Counted from the stretch's first letter, positions 26,388 through 35,310 are shown. The stretch is 64,000 bases of DNA from Hyphomicrobiales bacterium (GCA_900469955.1 UBYX01000019.1:1-64000), one strand, 5' to 3'. Notes: generated by a model from the letters alone, not told the origin. Program-made: numbers and translations.

Positions 26388-27157
26388 TGCGTATCCTGCT
26401 GACCAATGACGACGGCATCCATGCGGAAGGTCTTGCGGTGCTGGAGCGCATCGCGAGACAACTTTCCGACGACGTCTGGATTGTCGCGCCGGAAACCGAC
26501 CAGAGTGGCCTTGCGCATTCGCTGACGCTTTCCGAGCCGCTGCGCCTTCGCAAGATCGGTGAAAAGCACTTTGCCTTGCGCGGCACGCCGACCGATTGCG
26601 TCATCATGGGCATCCGCGAGATCCTGCCGGAAAAACCGGACCTCGTGCTTTCCGGCGTCAACGACGGCGCCAACATGGCCGACGACGTGACCTATTCGGG
26701 AACCATCGCCGGCGCGATCGAAGGCACGCTCCAGGGTGTGCGTTCCTTTGCTCTGAGCCAGGCGGTGCGCCGCGAGAACGGTCGCTTCGCACCGTGGGAG
26801 GTGGCGGAGTCCTTTGCGCCGGACCTGATCCGGAAGCTGAGCGACGTGGAACTGCCTGATGGCACGTTCCTCAACCTGAACTTCCCGAATTGCGAACCGA
26901 AGGATGTCCAGGGCGTCGAGGTGACCTCCCAGGGCAAGCTCGATTTCGGCCTGACGATCGATGCCCGCAACGATGGCCGGGGCCTGCCTTACTACTGGCT
27001 GCGTTTCGGCGAACGGAAGGGCCATTTCCGTGACGGAACCGATATTCAGGCTCTCAAGGAAAACAAGATCTCCGTGACGCCGCTTAAGCTGGACCTGACC
27101 GATCATTCGGTTCAGGATCGTGTGGCCAAGGCGTTGGGATTTGGAGCGACCGATTGA
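26387..27157 (+). CDS. surE: 5'/3'-nucleotidase SurE
   Basis: A 256-residue survival protein E family phosphatase that dephosphorylates nucleoside monophosphates. The metal-binding start [15 protein letters not shown] (Asp8, Asp9), the loop [12 protein letters not shown], and [22 protein letters not shown] are the family's active-site segments. It overlaps serS by one base and the following PIMT-like gene by four bases, so translation is coupled. The order surE-pcm-nlpD is the same as in enterobacteria. Confidence 0.96.
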   Translation: MRILLTNDDGIHAEGLAVLERIARQLSDDVWIVAPETDQSGLAHSLTLSEPLRLRKIGEKHFALRGTPTDCVIMGIREILPEKPDLVLSGVNDGANMADDVTYSGTIAGAIEGTLQGVRSFALSQAVRRENGRFAPWEVAESFAPDLIRKLSDVELPDGTFLNLNFPNCEPKDVQGVEVTSQGKLDFGLTIDARNDGRGLPYYWLRFGERKGHFRDGTDIQALKENKISVTPLKLDLTDHSVQDRVAKALGFGATD

Positions 27158-27807
27158 AATCGGGGATGGTCGAAAAGGAAGGCTTCGCGGCGCTGGTGCT
27201 GCGTCTCAGGTCGGAAGGAATTTCCGACCTCGATCTTCTGACGGCCGTCGAGCAGACGCCGCGTTCGCAATTTGTCCCCGCGCCCCTGGCGGACGACGCC
27301 TATTCCAGCCGCACCGTTCCGATCGACTGCGGATCCTTCATGGAAGGCGCTGATCTCGCCGTCAGGCTTCTGCATCGCCTGCAGGTCAAGCCGGGCCACC
27401 GGGTGCTCGAAATCGGCACGGGCAGCGGGTTTACCGCAGCGGTCATGGGTCGCATCGCGGAGCGGGTTCTGAGCGTCGAGCGTTACCGCACTTTGGTCGC
27501 CGCCGCGCAGGAGCGCATGGATGCCCTGGATCTGCGCAATGTCGTCGTGCGCCAGGCCGACGGCAGCAACGGCATGCCGGGTGAGGGCACTTTTGATCGC
27601 ATCTTCGTGACGGCCGCCTTTCCCTCGCTGCCGCGCTTTTATGCCGAGCAACTTACCCATGGTGGCTCGATGGTGGCGCCGCTGATGATCGATGAAGAAA
27701 CCTGCATGATGACGCGCCTCACCAAGACAGGCAGCCGATTCGAGCGGGAGGATCTGTTCACGGCGCCCTATCTGCCGATCATTCCGCACGTAGCCGCGGC
27801 TCTCTGA
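27154..27807 (+). CDS. pcm: PIMT-like methyltransferase, copy 2
   Basis: A 217-residue SAM-dependent methyltransferase of the protein-L-isoaspartate O-methyltransferase family. The SAM motif [18 protein letters not shown] lies at about residues 82-98 and the acidic strand end is VLSVERY. Its position after surE is the classic one for pcm. The substrate loop reads [14 protein letters not shown] rather than the usual G-Q-T-I-S-x-P. The start is TTG overlapping the surE stop; ATG 27166 is an alternative. The role would be repair of isoaspartyl residues, if activity is kept. Confidence 0.86.
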   Translation: MKSGMVEKEGFAALVLRLRSEGISDLDLLTAVEQTPRSQFVPAPLADDAYSSRTVPIDCGSFMEGADLAVRLLHRLQVKPGHRVLEIGTGSGFTAAVMGRIAERVLSVERYRTLVAAAQERMDALDLRNVVVRQADGSNGMPGEGTFDRIFVTAAFPSLPRFYAEQLTHGGSMVAPLMIDEETCMMTRLTKTGSRFEREDLFTAPYLPIIPHVAAAL

Positions 27808-27967
27808 AGGGCGCGAGTTGCCTCTTGTTCCATGGCCCGGATCGCCTCCGGCGGTCATGGTTATCAATTTGACAAAAAAATCGATGCAAGGCTGCCGCCT
27901 TAACCGGGCGGTAAGACTAACGCGCTTTAATGACTCACACGATGGTTGCGTATCTGTAGGTCGAGTC

Positions 27968-29578
27968 ATGCGTCATAAGAGTTCTCCGAAATTCGGTAAG
28001 TCAGTTGCTAAGTTCGCCGTTGCGGGGCTTCTCGCCAGCGTGGCGACGGGGTGCAGCTCGGATGCGACGCGCTTCTCGGGCCTCTTCTCCAAGTCTGACA
28101 ATATCACCACGGCATCAATCCCGCAGCGTCAGGGTGGTGGAGCGTACGGCCAGGCGCCGACGCCCCGTGCCGACCTTGCCGGGGGGCAGGCTTTGCCTCC
28201 TGTTCAGCAGAGCGACTACGGCTCGCGAAGCGCCGCCGTGAATCAGCCTTATCCCGCAAGTTCCGGCGGTTATTCTTCGCCCGCCCGTGCAGCTTCCGCC
28301 CCGGTCGCCGTTCAGCGTTCCGAGCTTGCGGCTCCAGGCGGTTCGGCTCCGAGCTCGGTGCCTGCGGCGCGTGACCCGGTCAATCGCCAGCAAGCCCTCG
28401 CACAGCCGTTCCCGAACGGCGGCCAAGCCACCACACCAAAGCTTGCGGCCCCGGCCGCTGCGTCAGCCAAGGCCGACGGCCTGACGACCGGAACCGTAAA
28501 GCCGATGTCCGGCTGGTCCACGGTCAATGCGCCGAAGGTTACGTTGAAGCCCGGCGAGACGATAGCCACGCTCTCCAAGCGTTATGGCGTGCCGGAAAAG
28601 GAAATCCTGAAGGCTAACGGCGGAGCGGTGGCTCCCGGCCAGAGCGTCGTGATCCCGACCTTCGGACCGGCTCGCAATTCGGCCAAGGTTGCCGCTGGCG
28701 ACATCGATATTCAGAACAAGGCGCCCGCGCCGACCCAGCAGCCGGAGCAGAAGGTGGCAGTCCTTCCATCCCAGGCTCGCGACAAAGCGCTAGCGGAGCC
28801 CGCCAAGCTCACGCCTCCGGGTGGCAAGCCGATGGGCGGCACCTATACGGTCAAGCCAGGCGACACGCTTACCAAGATTGCCAGAGAAACCGGCACCTCC
28901 GTCGATCAGCTCAAGGCGGCTAACGAACTTTCCGCCGGCGGTATCCGCGTGGGGCAGACGCTGAAGGTTGCCAAAGGCTCCGCAGCGCCAGTCGCCGATC
29001 CGGTCAAGACGGCATCCATTCCGCAGCAGCCGGCCGAAAAACCAGCCGCCTCGCCGAAGCCTGCCGTAGCCGCGGCGCCCGCTGCCGCTCAGCCGGCAAC
29101 ACCTGCTTCGGCACCGGCCGCCAAGGCTCCCGTCGAAACCGCGTCGGTCTCCGATGTCGAAAAGAAGTCGGATGTAGCCGCCGCTGCACCGCAGTCGACG
29201 GGCATCAGCAAGTATCGCTGGCCGGTGAACGGCGCCGTGGTCGCGGGTTATGGCCAGAATGTCGACGGAAACCGCAATGACGGCATCGATATCTCGGTCC
29301 CGGAAGGCACGCCGATCAAGGCCGCTGAAAACGGCGTGGTGATCTATGCCGGCAACGGCCTGAAACAGCTCGGAAACACGGTTCTCGTGCGCCACGATGA
29401 CGGCAAGGTCACCGTTTACGGTCATGCGGGCAATATCAACGTGACGCGCGGCCAGAAGATTACCCGCGGCCAGACGCTTGCCGCCTCCGGCATGAGCGGC
29501 GACGCCAAGCGCCCGCAGGTCCATTTCGAGGTTCGCAAGGACGCGACCCCGGTCAACCCGATTACCTTCCTTGAATAA
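27968..29578 (+). CDS. NlpD-like lipoprotein: two LysM domains plus degenerate M23 domain
   Basis: A 536-residue lipoprotein. The signal peptide ends in a lipobox (LASVATGC, Cys about residue 28). A Pro/Ala/Ser-rich region is followed by two LysM peptidoglycan-binding modules (about residues 184-224 and 292-338), another linker, and a C-terminal LytM/M23 domain (about 415-536). In the M23 domain the first metal ligand His is Asn (NDGID) and the catalytic His of the H-x-H motif is Gln (QVHFEV), so it is probably not a peptidase but an amidase activator, like NlpD/EnvC/DipM. Position after surE-pcm matches enterobacterial nlpD. Confidence 0.86.
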   Translation: MRHKSSPKFGKSVAKFAVAGLLASVATGCSSDATRFSGLFSKSDNITTASIPQRQGGGAYGQAPTPRADLAGGQALPPVQQSDYGSRSAAVNQPYPASSGGYSSPARAASAPVAVQRSELAAPGGSAPSSVPAARDPVNRQQALAQPFPNGGQATTPKLAAPAAASAKADGLTTGTVKPMSGWSTVNAPKVTLKPGETIATLSKRYGVPEKEILKANGGAVAPGQSVVIPTFGPARNSAKVAAGDIDIQNKAPAPTQQPEQKVAVLPSQARDKALAEPAKLTPPGGKPMGGTYTVKPGDTLTKIARETGTSVDQLKAANELSAGGIRVGQTLKVAKGSAAPVADPVKTASIPQQPAEKPAASPKPAVAAAPAAAQPATPASAPAAKAPVETASVSDVEKKSDVAAAAPQSTGISKYRWPVNGAVVAGYGQNVDGNRNDGIDISVPEGTPIKAAENGVVIYAGNGLKQLGNTVLVRHDDGKVTVYGHAGNINVTRGQKITRGQTLAASGMSGDAKRPQVHFEVRKDATPVNPITFLE

Positions 29579-29603
29579 TGTAGTGCGTTTCAAGGGGACG
29601 GCG

Positions 29604-29630
29604 GAAAAGCCCGGCAGTGCCGGGCTTTTC
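29604..29630. terminator. bidirectional terminator between nlpD-like and DUF815 genes
   Basis: Perfect stem GAAAAGCCCGGCA / TGCCGGGCTTTTC with a two-base centre and T-runs in both directions. It serves the two convergent genes. Confidence 0.88.
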
Positions 29631-29679
29631 TGCGTTTAAGTCGTTCTCTGCTAAGAATGGCGCCTTAACAGGCTGGCTT

Positions 29680-30552
29680 TCAGTCGCGGCTGATCGGCTT
29701 GCGCAACCGACCGGCGAGATCCTGGATGTATTGCCATGCGACCCGTCCGGAACGTCCCCCGCGTGTCGTTGCCCATTCGAGCGCTTGCGCGTGCAATATT
29801 TCCCGCTCCAGACCGAGGTCGAAATGGTCGGCATAACCGTCGATCATCGTCAGGTAATCGTCTTGGCTGCATTTATGGAAGCCGAGCCACAGGCCGAAGC
29901 GGTCGGAAAGCGACACCTTTTCCTCCACGGCCTCGGAGGGGTTGATGGCCGTCGACTGCTCGTTTTCGATCATGTTGCGCGGCAACAGATGGCGGCGGTT
30001 TGAAGTCGCGTAGAAGAGCACGTTGTCGGGACGTCCCTCGATCCCGCCGTCGAGGGCGGCTTTCAGCGACTTGTAGGCCGTGTCGTCGTGATCGAAGGAA
30101 AGGTCGTCACAGAAGATGATGACCCGATGGCCGGACGCTTTCAGAATGTCCAGGAGGTCGGGCAATGAGGAAACGTCCTCCCGATGCACCTCGACAAGCT
30201 TCAAGGGGACGCCCGCCGCCGAACGGACATCCTCGTGAACAGCTTTGACGAGGGAGGATTTGCCCATGCCGCGTGCGCCCCAGAGCAGCACGTTGTTGGC
30301 TGGAAAACCCTCGGCAAAGCGTTGGGTGTTTTCATGCAGGATGTCGCGGACGTGATCGACGCCGCGGATCAGCTTCAGGGCGACGCGGTTCGGACGCGGG
30401 ACCGGCGAAAGACGCCGGTTGGTCGGCACCCACACGAAGCAGTCGGCGGCATTCCAATCGTTGATTGCCGGCGGCGGTCCGGCGAGCCGCTCAAGGGCAT
30501 CCGCGAGCCTGCGAACTTCGGTCAGGATCAGGGTATTGATGTCGTCGCTCAT
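29680..30552 (-). CDS. DUF815 AAA+ ATPase
   Basis: A 290-residue P-loop protein of the DUF815 family. Walker A is LLWGARGMGKSSL (residues 90-101), Walker B is VIIFCDDLSF, and the sensor 1 region is VLFYATSNRRHLLPR. The end is RSGRVAWQYIQDLAGR. These AAA+-like ATPases are widespread in alphaproteobacteria with no settled function. The start MSDDINTLILTEV at 30552 is chosen because it begins the family similarity; the frame runs much further upstream without protein-like sequence. It is divergent from yajC with 195 bases between them. Confidence 0.88.
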   Translation of the reverse strand: MSDDINTLILTEVRRLADALERLAGPPPAINDWNAADCFVWVPTNRRLSPVPRPNRVALKLIRGVDHVRDILHENTQRFAEGFPANNVLLWGARGMGKSSLVKAVHEDVRSAAGVPLKLVEVHREDVSSLPDLLDILKASGHRVIIFCDDLSFDHDDTAYKSLKAALDGGIEGRPDNVLFYATSNRRHLLPRNMIENEQSTAINPSEAVEEKVSLSDRFGLWLGFHKCSQDDYLTMIDGYADHFDLGLEREILHAQALEWATTRGGRSGRVAWQYIQDLAGRLRKPISRD

Positions 30553-30747
30553 CGTATTCCTCCGCTCGTTCAGACGGCTTCGATGCTCTCGTTGCTGCGG
30601 TATCATGGCAGTTGATGCGTCAAAAGGCTGCGAGCAGTGGATTCGGTACTGTTCACAACCTGTTTCTGTTGCATTCCGGCTCATCACAACTATATTCCGG
30701 CGGCTTGTAACGGGGGCTAGGGTCTCCGGTAATCTTAGGAGTTCTCG

Positions 30748-31095
30748 ATGTTCATTACCGAAGCGTTCGCCCAGGCCGAAGGCGCCGCACCCGGAGCCTC
30801 CGCATTTGGCTCCGGCCTTGAAATGCTGTTCCTTTTCGCCCCTCTGATGGTGGTCTGGTATTTCTTTCTGATCCGCCCGCAGCGTGCCGCTCAGAAGAAG
30901 CGTCAGGAGACGCTGTCGTCGATCCGGCGCGGTGATCAGGTCGTTCTCGGCGGCGGCATCACCGGCAAGGTGAGCAAGGTCATCGACGATTCCGAAGTCG
31001 AAGTTGAAATCGCGGAAGGCGTGAAGATCCGCGCCATGCGGGCCTATATCGCGGAAGTTCGGGTCAAGGGCGAGCCGGTTAAGACCGAAGCCTGA
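30748..31095 (+). CDS. yajC: preprotein translocase accessory subunit YajC
   Basis: A 115-residue membrane protein with one helix (about residues 25-42, EMLFLFAPLMVVWYFFLI), the family turn RPQRAAQKKRQE, and the cytoplasmic beta domain GDQVVLGGGITGKVSKV. YajC associates with SecD-SecF at the Sec translocon. ATG 30748 has AGGAG upstream. In most alphaproteobacteria secD/secF (or a fused secDF) comes next; here a terminator and then a Mth938-like gene follow. Confidence 0.94.
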   Translation: MFITEAFAQAEGAAPGASAFGSGLEMLFLFAPLMVVWYFFLIRPQRAAQKKRQETLSSIRRGDQVVLGGGITGKVSKVIDDSEVEVEIAEGVKIRAMRAYIAEVRVKGEPVKTEA

Positions 31096-31135
31096 TTGTG
31101 GCTGGCACGCCCGAGCGAGCTTGTAGAAATCGGAA

Positions 31136-31163
31136 GGGCCGGATTGTCCGGCCCGAAACTTTT
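31136..31163 (+). terminator. terminator after yajC
   Basis: Stem GGGCCGGA / TCCGGCCC with a three-base TTG loop, then GAAACTTTTT. It occupies the place where secD or secDF would be expected. Confidence 0.75.
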
Positions 31164-31181
31164 TAAGGTATGTTGCGCACC

Positions 31182-31568
31182 ATGGCGAAAGGCATCGAAA
31201 TCCGCGAAGCCCATTTTCCCGGTCGCGCTCCGATCGATGCCTATGGCAACGGTGGTTTCCGTTTTGCCGACATGTCGCATCGCGGCTCCTTGCTCTGCCT
31301 TCCGTCCGGCATCCATGGCTGGGATCTGCAGGAAGGCGATCCGCTGACCGTCGAGGCCTTCGCCAGGGTGTTGGCGGAAGCGGAAGGTATCGAAGTGGTG
31401 CTTGTCGGTACGGGTGCAAACCTGAAGCCGCTTCCCGCCGATTTGAAGGCCGCGCTCAAAGCGAAGGGTATTGCTTCCGATCCGATGAGCACCGGCGCGG
31501 CGGTCCGGACCTTCAATATCATGCTGGCCGAATCGCGCGCCGTGGCGGCCGCCCTGATTGCGGTCTGA
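31182..31568 (+). CDS. Mth938-like domain protein (NDUFAF3 relative)
   Basis: A 128-residue soluble protein of the Mth938/DUF498 family. Marks are the N-terminal IEIREAHFPGRAPIDAYGNGGFRF, the turn LLCLPSGIHGW, VVLVGTGANLKPLP, and MSTGAAVRTFNIMLAESRAVAAALI. The mitochondrial relative NDUFAF3 assists complex I assembly; the bacterial role is not proven. ATG 31182 begins the family similarity; ATG 31170 (four codons longer) is just after AAGG and remains possible. It is followed one base later by the phytoene-synthase-like gene, so they are surely one transcript. Confidence 0.87.
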   Translation: MAKGIEIREAHFPGRAPIDAYGNGGFRFADMSHRGSLLCLPSGIHGWDLQEGDPLTVEAFARVLAEAEGIEVVLVGTGANLKPLPADLKAALKAKGIASDPMSTGAAVRTFNIMLAESRAVAAALIAV

Positions 31569-31569
31569 T

Positions 31570-32424
31570 ATGAGTGATTTTCCAAATGAGACCGGCGACC
31601 TGTGTCTTTCGACGCTGCGGGATACGGACCGCGATCGCTATCTTGCGTGCCTCCTCTCGCCGGTGGACAAGCGCGGCGCGCTCGCCGCGCTCTATGCCTT
31701 CAACGCCGAGATTGCCCGCGTGCGCGATGTGGTGCGCGAACCGCTGCCGGGAGAAATCCGCCTGCAGTGGTGGCGTGACCTCTTGGAAGGCAATGCGCAT
31801 GGCGACAGCGGCGGAAACCCCGTGGCCGCAGGGCTGATCGCCGCCCTAGAGATGTATCGTCTGCCTCGGCAGACGCTCGTCGACATGGTCGAGGCACGGA
31901 TATTCGACCTCTATGACGACCCGATTGCCGACCGCAATGCGCTTGAGGGATATGCCGGTGAAACGGCCTCGGCGCTGATCCAGCTTGCGAGCCTGATCCT
32001 CTCCGCCGAGGACGCCGCCCGATCCGCCGAAGCGGCAGGCCATGCGGGCGTGGCGCAGGCGATCGCCGGCTTCCTGCTGCTGATGCCGGTTCACAGGCAA
32101 CGCCATCAGCTCTATCTGCCGCTCGACATTTTGGCTGCTACGGGGCTTGATCGAGACACTTTCCTGCGCGGCGAGGACAAGCCCCGGATTTCCGCAGCGA
32201 TCGATGCCTTTGCCGGCCTCGGCCTCGAGCATCTTGCCAAGGCGCGGAAAGCCGGTCGGGTTCCAGCCGCCGTCTTCCCGGCCTTCCTGCCGGTAGCGCT
32301 TGCTGAACCTGTCTTGCGCGGCGCAGCGCGAGCCGGGGCGGCCGCGCTCGACCTCTCCCTGCAATCGCCGCAATGGCGGCGCCAACTGAGATTGCTGAAG
32401 GCAGGCATTAGCCGCCGGTTTTGA
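31570..32424 (+). CDS. squalene/phytoene synthase-like protein (NDUFAF6 relative)
   Basis: A 284-residue protein of the isoprenoid head-to-head synthase fold. Recognisable parts are LAALYAFNAEIARVRDVVREPLPGEIRLQWWRD, LYDDPIADRNALEGYAGETAS and the closing RQLRLLKAG. The aspartate-rich DxxxD metal motifs needed for synthesis are not intact (the first reads EIARVRD), and no carotenoid or hopanoid genes are near. It matches the NDUFAF6 subgroup, whose mitochondrial member is a complex I assembly factor. It starts directly after the Mth938 gene, which is also a complex I factor relative. Confidence 0.82.
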   Translation: MSDFPNETGDLCLSTLRDTDRDRYLACLLSPVDKRGALAALYAFNAEIARVRDVVREPLPGEIRLQWWRDLLEGNAHGDSGGNPVAAGLIAALEMYRLPRQTLVDMVEARIFDLYDDPIADRNALEGYAGETASALIQLASLILSAEDAARSAEAAGHAGVAQAIAGFLLLMPVHRQRHQLYLPLDILAATGLDRDTFLRGEDKPRISAAIDAFAGLGLEHLAKARKAGRVPAAVFPAFLPVALAEPVLRGAARAGAAALDLSLQSPQWRRQLRLLKAGISRRF

Positions 32425-32500
32425 ACGGACGCCAAATTCGCACAAGGCTCGTCGTTTAAAGCGGCCAAGGCATAGGCAGGCGCATCAAAGGAGAAGCGGC

Positions 32501-33007
32501 GTGAGTCCCGTCATTGTCTGGTTGATCATCTTCGTGCTCCTGATGGCGCTCGCCTACTATGTGACCCGTTTGATCGGCAAGGATCAGGAGGGCAACCGTC
32601 ACGATACCGGCCTCGCCATCCTTGAATTCGGACGGGCCTTTCCGAACGAGGCGATCCGCAGCCTGCATGTGACCGCCGACGCCGAGGCGATCTTCGTTCG
32701 GCTGTACGGCAGCAAGGCCGGCTTCATGCGCAGCCGCCGCAATCACTATGCCTGCCATCTGATCGCTCCCGGCCGGGTGCGGGTCTTCCCGCTGCCGAAC
32801 GCGAAGGGGTTCAGCGTCGAATTCCTCGACGCGCCGACACAGAACGGAACCTTCGTCTTCTCTTCGGAAAAAGAGGCCGCTGAAGTCTCGCTCTGGCTGC
32901 TGGACAACTACGTCAACATTCCCGATCGCGGAGCCGACGAAACGTCGGAAGCGCCCGCTGAAGCTGACGCCTCCGGTGGAAGCATCAGTCCCGATCGAGC
33001 CAACTAG
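32501..33007 (+). CDS. hypothetical membrane-anchored protein, 168 residues
   Basis: One N-terminal membrane helix (about residues 4-24, [21 protein letters not shown]) is followed by a soluble domain with mixed alpha/beta character ([37 protein letters not shown]) and an acidic, Ala/Glu-rich tail. The start is GTG at 32501 with AAAGGAGAAGC upstream. I do not recognise the family. Its 3' end overlaps that of the convergent trmFO gene by 23 bases, an unusual but small tail-to-tail overlap that limits space for terminators. Confidence 0.75.
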   Translation: MSPVIVWLIIFVLLMALAYYVTRLIGKDQEGNRHDTGLAILEFGRAFPNEAIRSLHVTADAEAIFVRLYGSKAGFMRSRRNHYACHLIAPGRVRVFPLPNAKGFSVEFLDAPTQNGTFVFSSEKEAAEVSLWLLDNYVNIPDRGADETSEAPAEADASGGSISPDRAN

Positions 33008-34394
33008 AGCAGTCCTGCAAGGCACGGGCCGCCAGCAACTGACGTTTCATCACCGTCTTGTCCTTGCCGCGAAAACGCTTGACGCCCTCCGGCTTGACGA
33101 TGGAGCCGGGCTCCAGCTCTGGAAACAATCCGAAATTGACGTTCATCGGCTGGAAGGAGCGCTTTCCCGGCTCGTCTTCCGAAACCAGATGGCCGCCGGT
33201 GATATGGCCGAGCAACGAACCGAAGGCGGTCGTTGCCGGCGGGCTGACCAGCGGCTCACCCTTGCGCTCGGCGGCGGCGAAACGGCCGGCGAGAAGGCCG
33301 ATCGCCGCACTCTCCACATATCCTTCGCAGCCGGTGATCTGACCCGCGAAACGTAGGCCTGGCCTGCTTTTGAGGGTCAGCGTCTTGTCCAAAAGCACGG
33401 GCGAGTGGATATAGGTGTTGCGGTGCAGGCCTCCGAGGCGGGCAAATTCCGCATTCTGCAGGCCCGGAATCATCCGGAAGATCTCCGCCTGCGCGCCGTA
33501 TTTGAGCTTCGTCTGGAAACCCACCATGTTGTAGAGCGTGCCGAGCGCGTTGTCCTGGCGAAGCTGCACGACGGCATAGGCCTTTACGGTCGGATTGTGC
33601 GCATTGGTGAGCCCCATCGGCTTCATCGGACCATGACGCAGCGTTTCCCGGCCGCGCTCCGCCATTACCTCGATCGGCAGACAGCCGTCGAAGTAAGGTG
33701 TGCCTTCCCATTCCTTGAAGCCGACCGTATCGCCGGCGATGAGCGCATCGACGAAGGCATTATACTGCGCTTCATCCAAGGGGCAGTTGATATAGTCCTT
33801 GCCCGTGCCGCCCGGACCGACCTTGTCGTAACGCGACTGGTACCAGCAGATGCCCATGTCGATCGAATCGCGATGGACGATCGGCGCGATGGCGTCGAAA
33901 AAGGCGAGCGAATCTTCGCCGGTCTCCGCCTGAATGGCGGCGGCGAGCGCCGGCGAGGTAAGGGGGCCGGTGGCGATGATCGCCAGATCCCAGTCCTTCG
34001 GCGGCAGACCCTGGATTTCCTCGCGCACCACGGTGATCAGCGGATGCTTTTCGATCGCCTCCGTAACCGCTTCGGAAAAGCCGTCACGGTCGACCGCGAG
34101 CGCGCCGCCGGCAGGCACCTGGTTCCTGTCGGCCGAGGCGATGATCAGGGAACTAGCAAGCCGCATTTCCGCGTGGATGACGCCGACCGCATTGGCCGTC
34201 GCGTCGTCGGAGCGGAAGGAATTGGAGCATACGAGTTCGGCCAGACCGTCGGTCTTGTGGGCGTCGGTGCCGCGCACGCCGCGCATTTCATGGAGAACCA
34301 CCGGCACGCCAGCCTGAGCGATTTGCCAGGAGGCTTCCGATCCGGCGAGACCGCCGCCGATGACATGGATGGGGGAAAGGGAATTGTTCGTCAT
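32985..34394 (-). CDS. trmFO: methylenetetrahydrofolate-tRNA-(uracil-5-)-methyltransferase
   Basis: A 469-residue flavoprotein. The N-terminal FAD-binding motif [18 protein letters not shown] is followed by family segments [17 protein letters not shown] and [26 protein letters not shown]. Downstream are [22 protein letters not shown] and [20 protein letters not shown]. It makes 5-methyluridine at position 54 of tRNA using folate rather than SAM. Length is normal. Its last residues lie in the overlap with the 168-residue gene. Confidence 0.97.
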   Translation of the reverse strand: MTNNSLSPIHVIGGGLAGSEASWQIAQAGVPVVLHEMRGVRGTDAHKTDGLAELVCSNSFRSDDATANAVGVIHAEMRLASSLIIASADRNQVPAGGALAVDRDGFSEAVTEAIEKHPLITVVREEIQGLPPKDWDLAIIATGPLTSPALAAAIQAETGEDSLAFFDAIAPIVHRDSIDMGICWYQSRYDKVGPGGTGKDYINCPLDEAQYNAFVDALIAGDTVGFKEWEGTPYFDGCLPIEVMAERGRETLRHGPMKPMGLTNAHNPTVKAYAVVQLRQDNALGTLYNMVGFQTKLKYGAQAEIFRMIPGLQNAEFARLGGLHRNTYIHSPVLLDKTLTLKSRPGLRFAGQITGCEGYVESAAIGLLAGRFAAAERKGEPLVSPPATTAFGSLLGHITGGHLVSEDEPGKRSFQPMNVNFGLFPELEPGSIVKPEGVKRFRGKDKTVMKRQLLAARALQDCSSWLDRD

Positions 34395-34451
34395 GGCCGG
34401 CTCATTATCATGCCGTTTGTCTAACCCAAATCAAAAATGGGCCGGAATCAA

Positions 34452-34475
34452 AAAGGCACCTGATCAGGTGCCTTT
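34452..34475 (-). terminator. terminator after the 47-residue DUF1127 gene
   Basis: A perfect palindrome AAAGGCACCTGA / TCAGGTGCCTTT. On the minus strand it is followed by T residues, 87 bases past the DUF1127 stop codon. Confidence 0.75.
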
Positions 34476-34562
34476 GATACGTCCTTGGATGTTCTGCCGG
34501 GCATGCCGTTGGCTTCTCGCCGCTGCGGCGTCGCGCGGCGCAAATCCGGCTTGCTGGGCGGC

Positions 34563-34706
34563 TTAGCGGAAGGAGCGCGATGCGATGTTACGGATATCGT
34601 AACGGGTCAGACCGATGTCGTTGAGCGCCTGGTTGGAAAGATTGCCAAGCTCATTCATCGTGCGGCGGTAGCTGATCCAGTTCTTAGCGATGCGGATCGG
34701 GTTCAT
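34563..34706 (-). CDS. small DUF1127 protein, copy 1 (47 residues)
   Basis: A complete short-form DUF1127 protein: MNPIRIAKNWISYRRTMNEL, then SNQALNDIGLTRYDI and RNIASRSFR. The pattern Y-R-x-T-x-x-E-L-x-x-[LM]-S-x-x-x-L-x-D-I-G is the domain signature. It is small and basic; in Rhodobacter a member (CcaF1) binds RNA and is linked to the maturation of anti-Shine-Dalgarno small RNAs. TTGAGGAAACGACC precedes the ATG at 34706. A GTGCAGTGCAA site lies about 80 bases upstream. Together with copy 2 and the small RNA it forms a minus-strand regulatory island. Confidence 0.88.
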   Translation of the reverse strand: MNPIRIAKNWISYRRTMNELGNLSNQALNDIGLTRYDIRNIASRSFR

Positions 34707-34783
34707 GGTCGTTTCCTCAAGATTTGTCCTGATGCTCTGTCGTCATCAGCGATGTCAGTCTTATACGACCGCATAATAAGAAA

Positions 34784-34794
34784 GTGCAGTGCAA
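34784..34794. promoter_or_regulatory. GTGCAGTGCAA motif upstream of DUF1127 copy 1
   Basis: An imperfect dyad (TGCA-G-TGCA core) identical to the one at 35566-35576 and one base different from that at 55291-55301. It is centred about 80 bases from the DUF1127 start codon, a plausible place for a LysR-type activator. Regulator identity is inferred only. Confidence 0.4.
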
Positions 34795-34894
34795 AAAATA
34801 TGCGACTGCCATGCAAATGTGCATGAGGTTGATGAATTTTACAGCTAAGCCTGAAAATCCGGCACGGAATACAAACGGCTGAAAATAAAAGAAA

Positions 34895-34918
34895 AGCGCC
34901 TCCCGGGAGGGAGGCGCT
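34895..34918 (-). terminator. terminator after the 48-residue DUF1127 gene
   Basis: Stem AGCGCCTCC / GGAGGCGCT; on the minus strand it is followed by TTTTCTTTTATTTT. It ends the transcript about 30 bases after the stop of DUF1127 copy 2. Confidence 0.85.
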
Positions 34919-34948
34919 CTTAAAAATCGGCGATACCGGTTGGTCGGC

Positions 34949-35095
34949 TTAGAAGCCGACTGCAGTCCGTGCAACCCGGCGGATGTCCGCGCGGCCGATG
35001 CCGAGGTCGTTGAGTTCACGGTCGCTCATGCGGCCGAGCTCGTTGACGGTTTCGCGGTACTTGCGCCAGCTGGTGAGCTTCTGTGCGATGTTCAT
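34949..35095 (-). CDS. small DUF1127 protein, copy 2 (48 residues)
   Basis: The product MNIAQKLTSWRKYRETVNEL then GRMSDRELNDLGIGRADI and RRVARTAVGF is a textbook short DUF1127 protein. AAGGGAC lies seven bases before ATG 35095. In-frame codons upstream reach 35209 but lack domain similarity and cross the likely promoter. It resembles copy 1 closely in pattern yet differs at many residues, so duplication is old. It lies about 215 bases downstream of the small RNA terminator on the same strand. Confidence 0.92.
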   Translation of the reverse strand: MNIAQKLTSWRKYRETVNELGRMSDRELNDLGIGRADIRRVARTAVGF

Positions 35096-35310
35096 GATCT
35101 TGTCCCTTTCAAGGCCCTTGCCAGCAGCCCCTACGGCGCTGACTTCAATCTCATGACCGCTAATATATGCTGCGTCGCAAAAAGTAACAGCGCCTATTCG
35201 GTATGTCACCTATGCAGTGAGCGCATTACGAAACGATTAACCAATTTTGGTGGCGGGTAAAATATGGGCATTTTTGCACGGCTCTGGGCGGAATCATCTT
35301 TTGCAGCGCA

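Noticed and set aside
33405..34424. 339-residue plus-strand open frame
   Set aside because: Antisense to trmFO; no start signal or domain.
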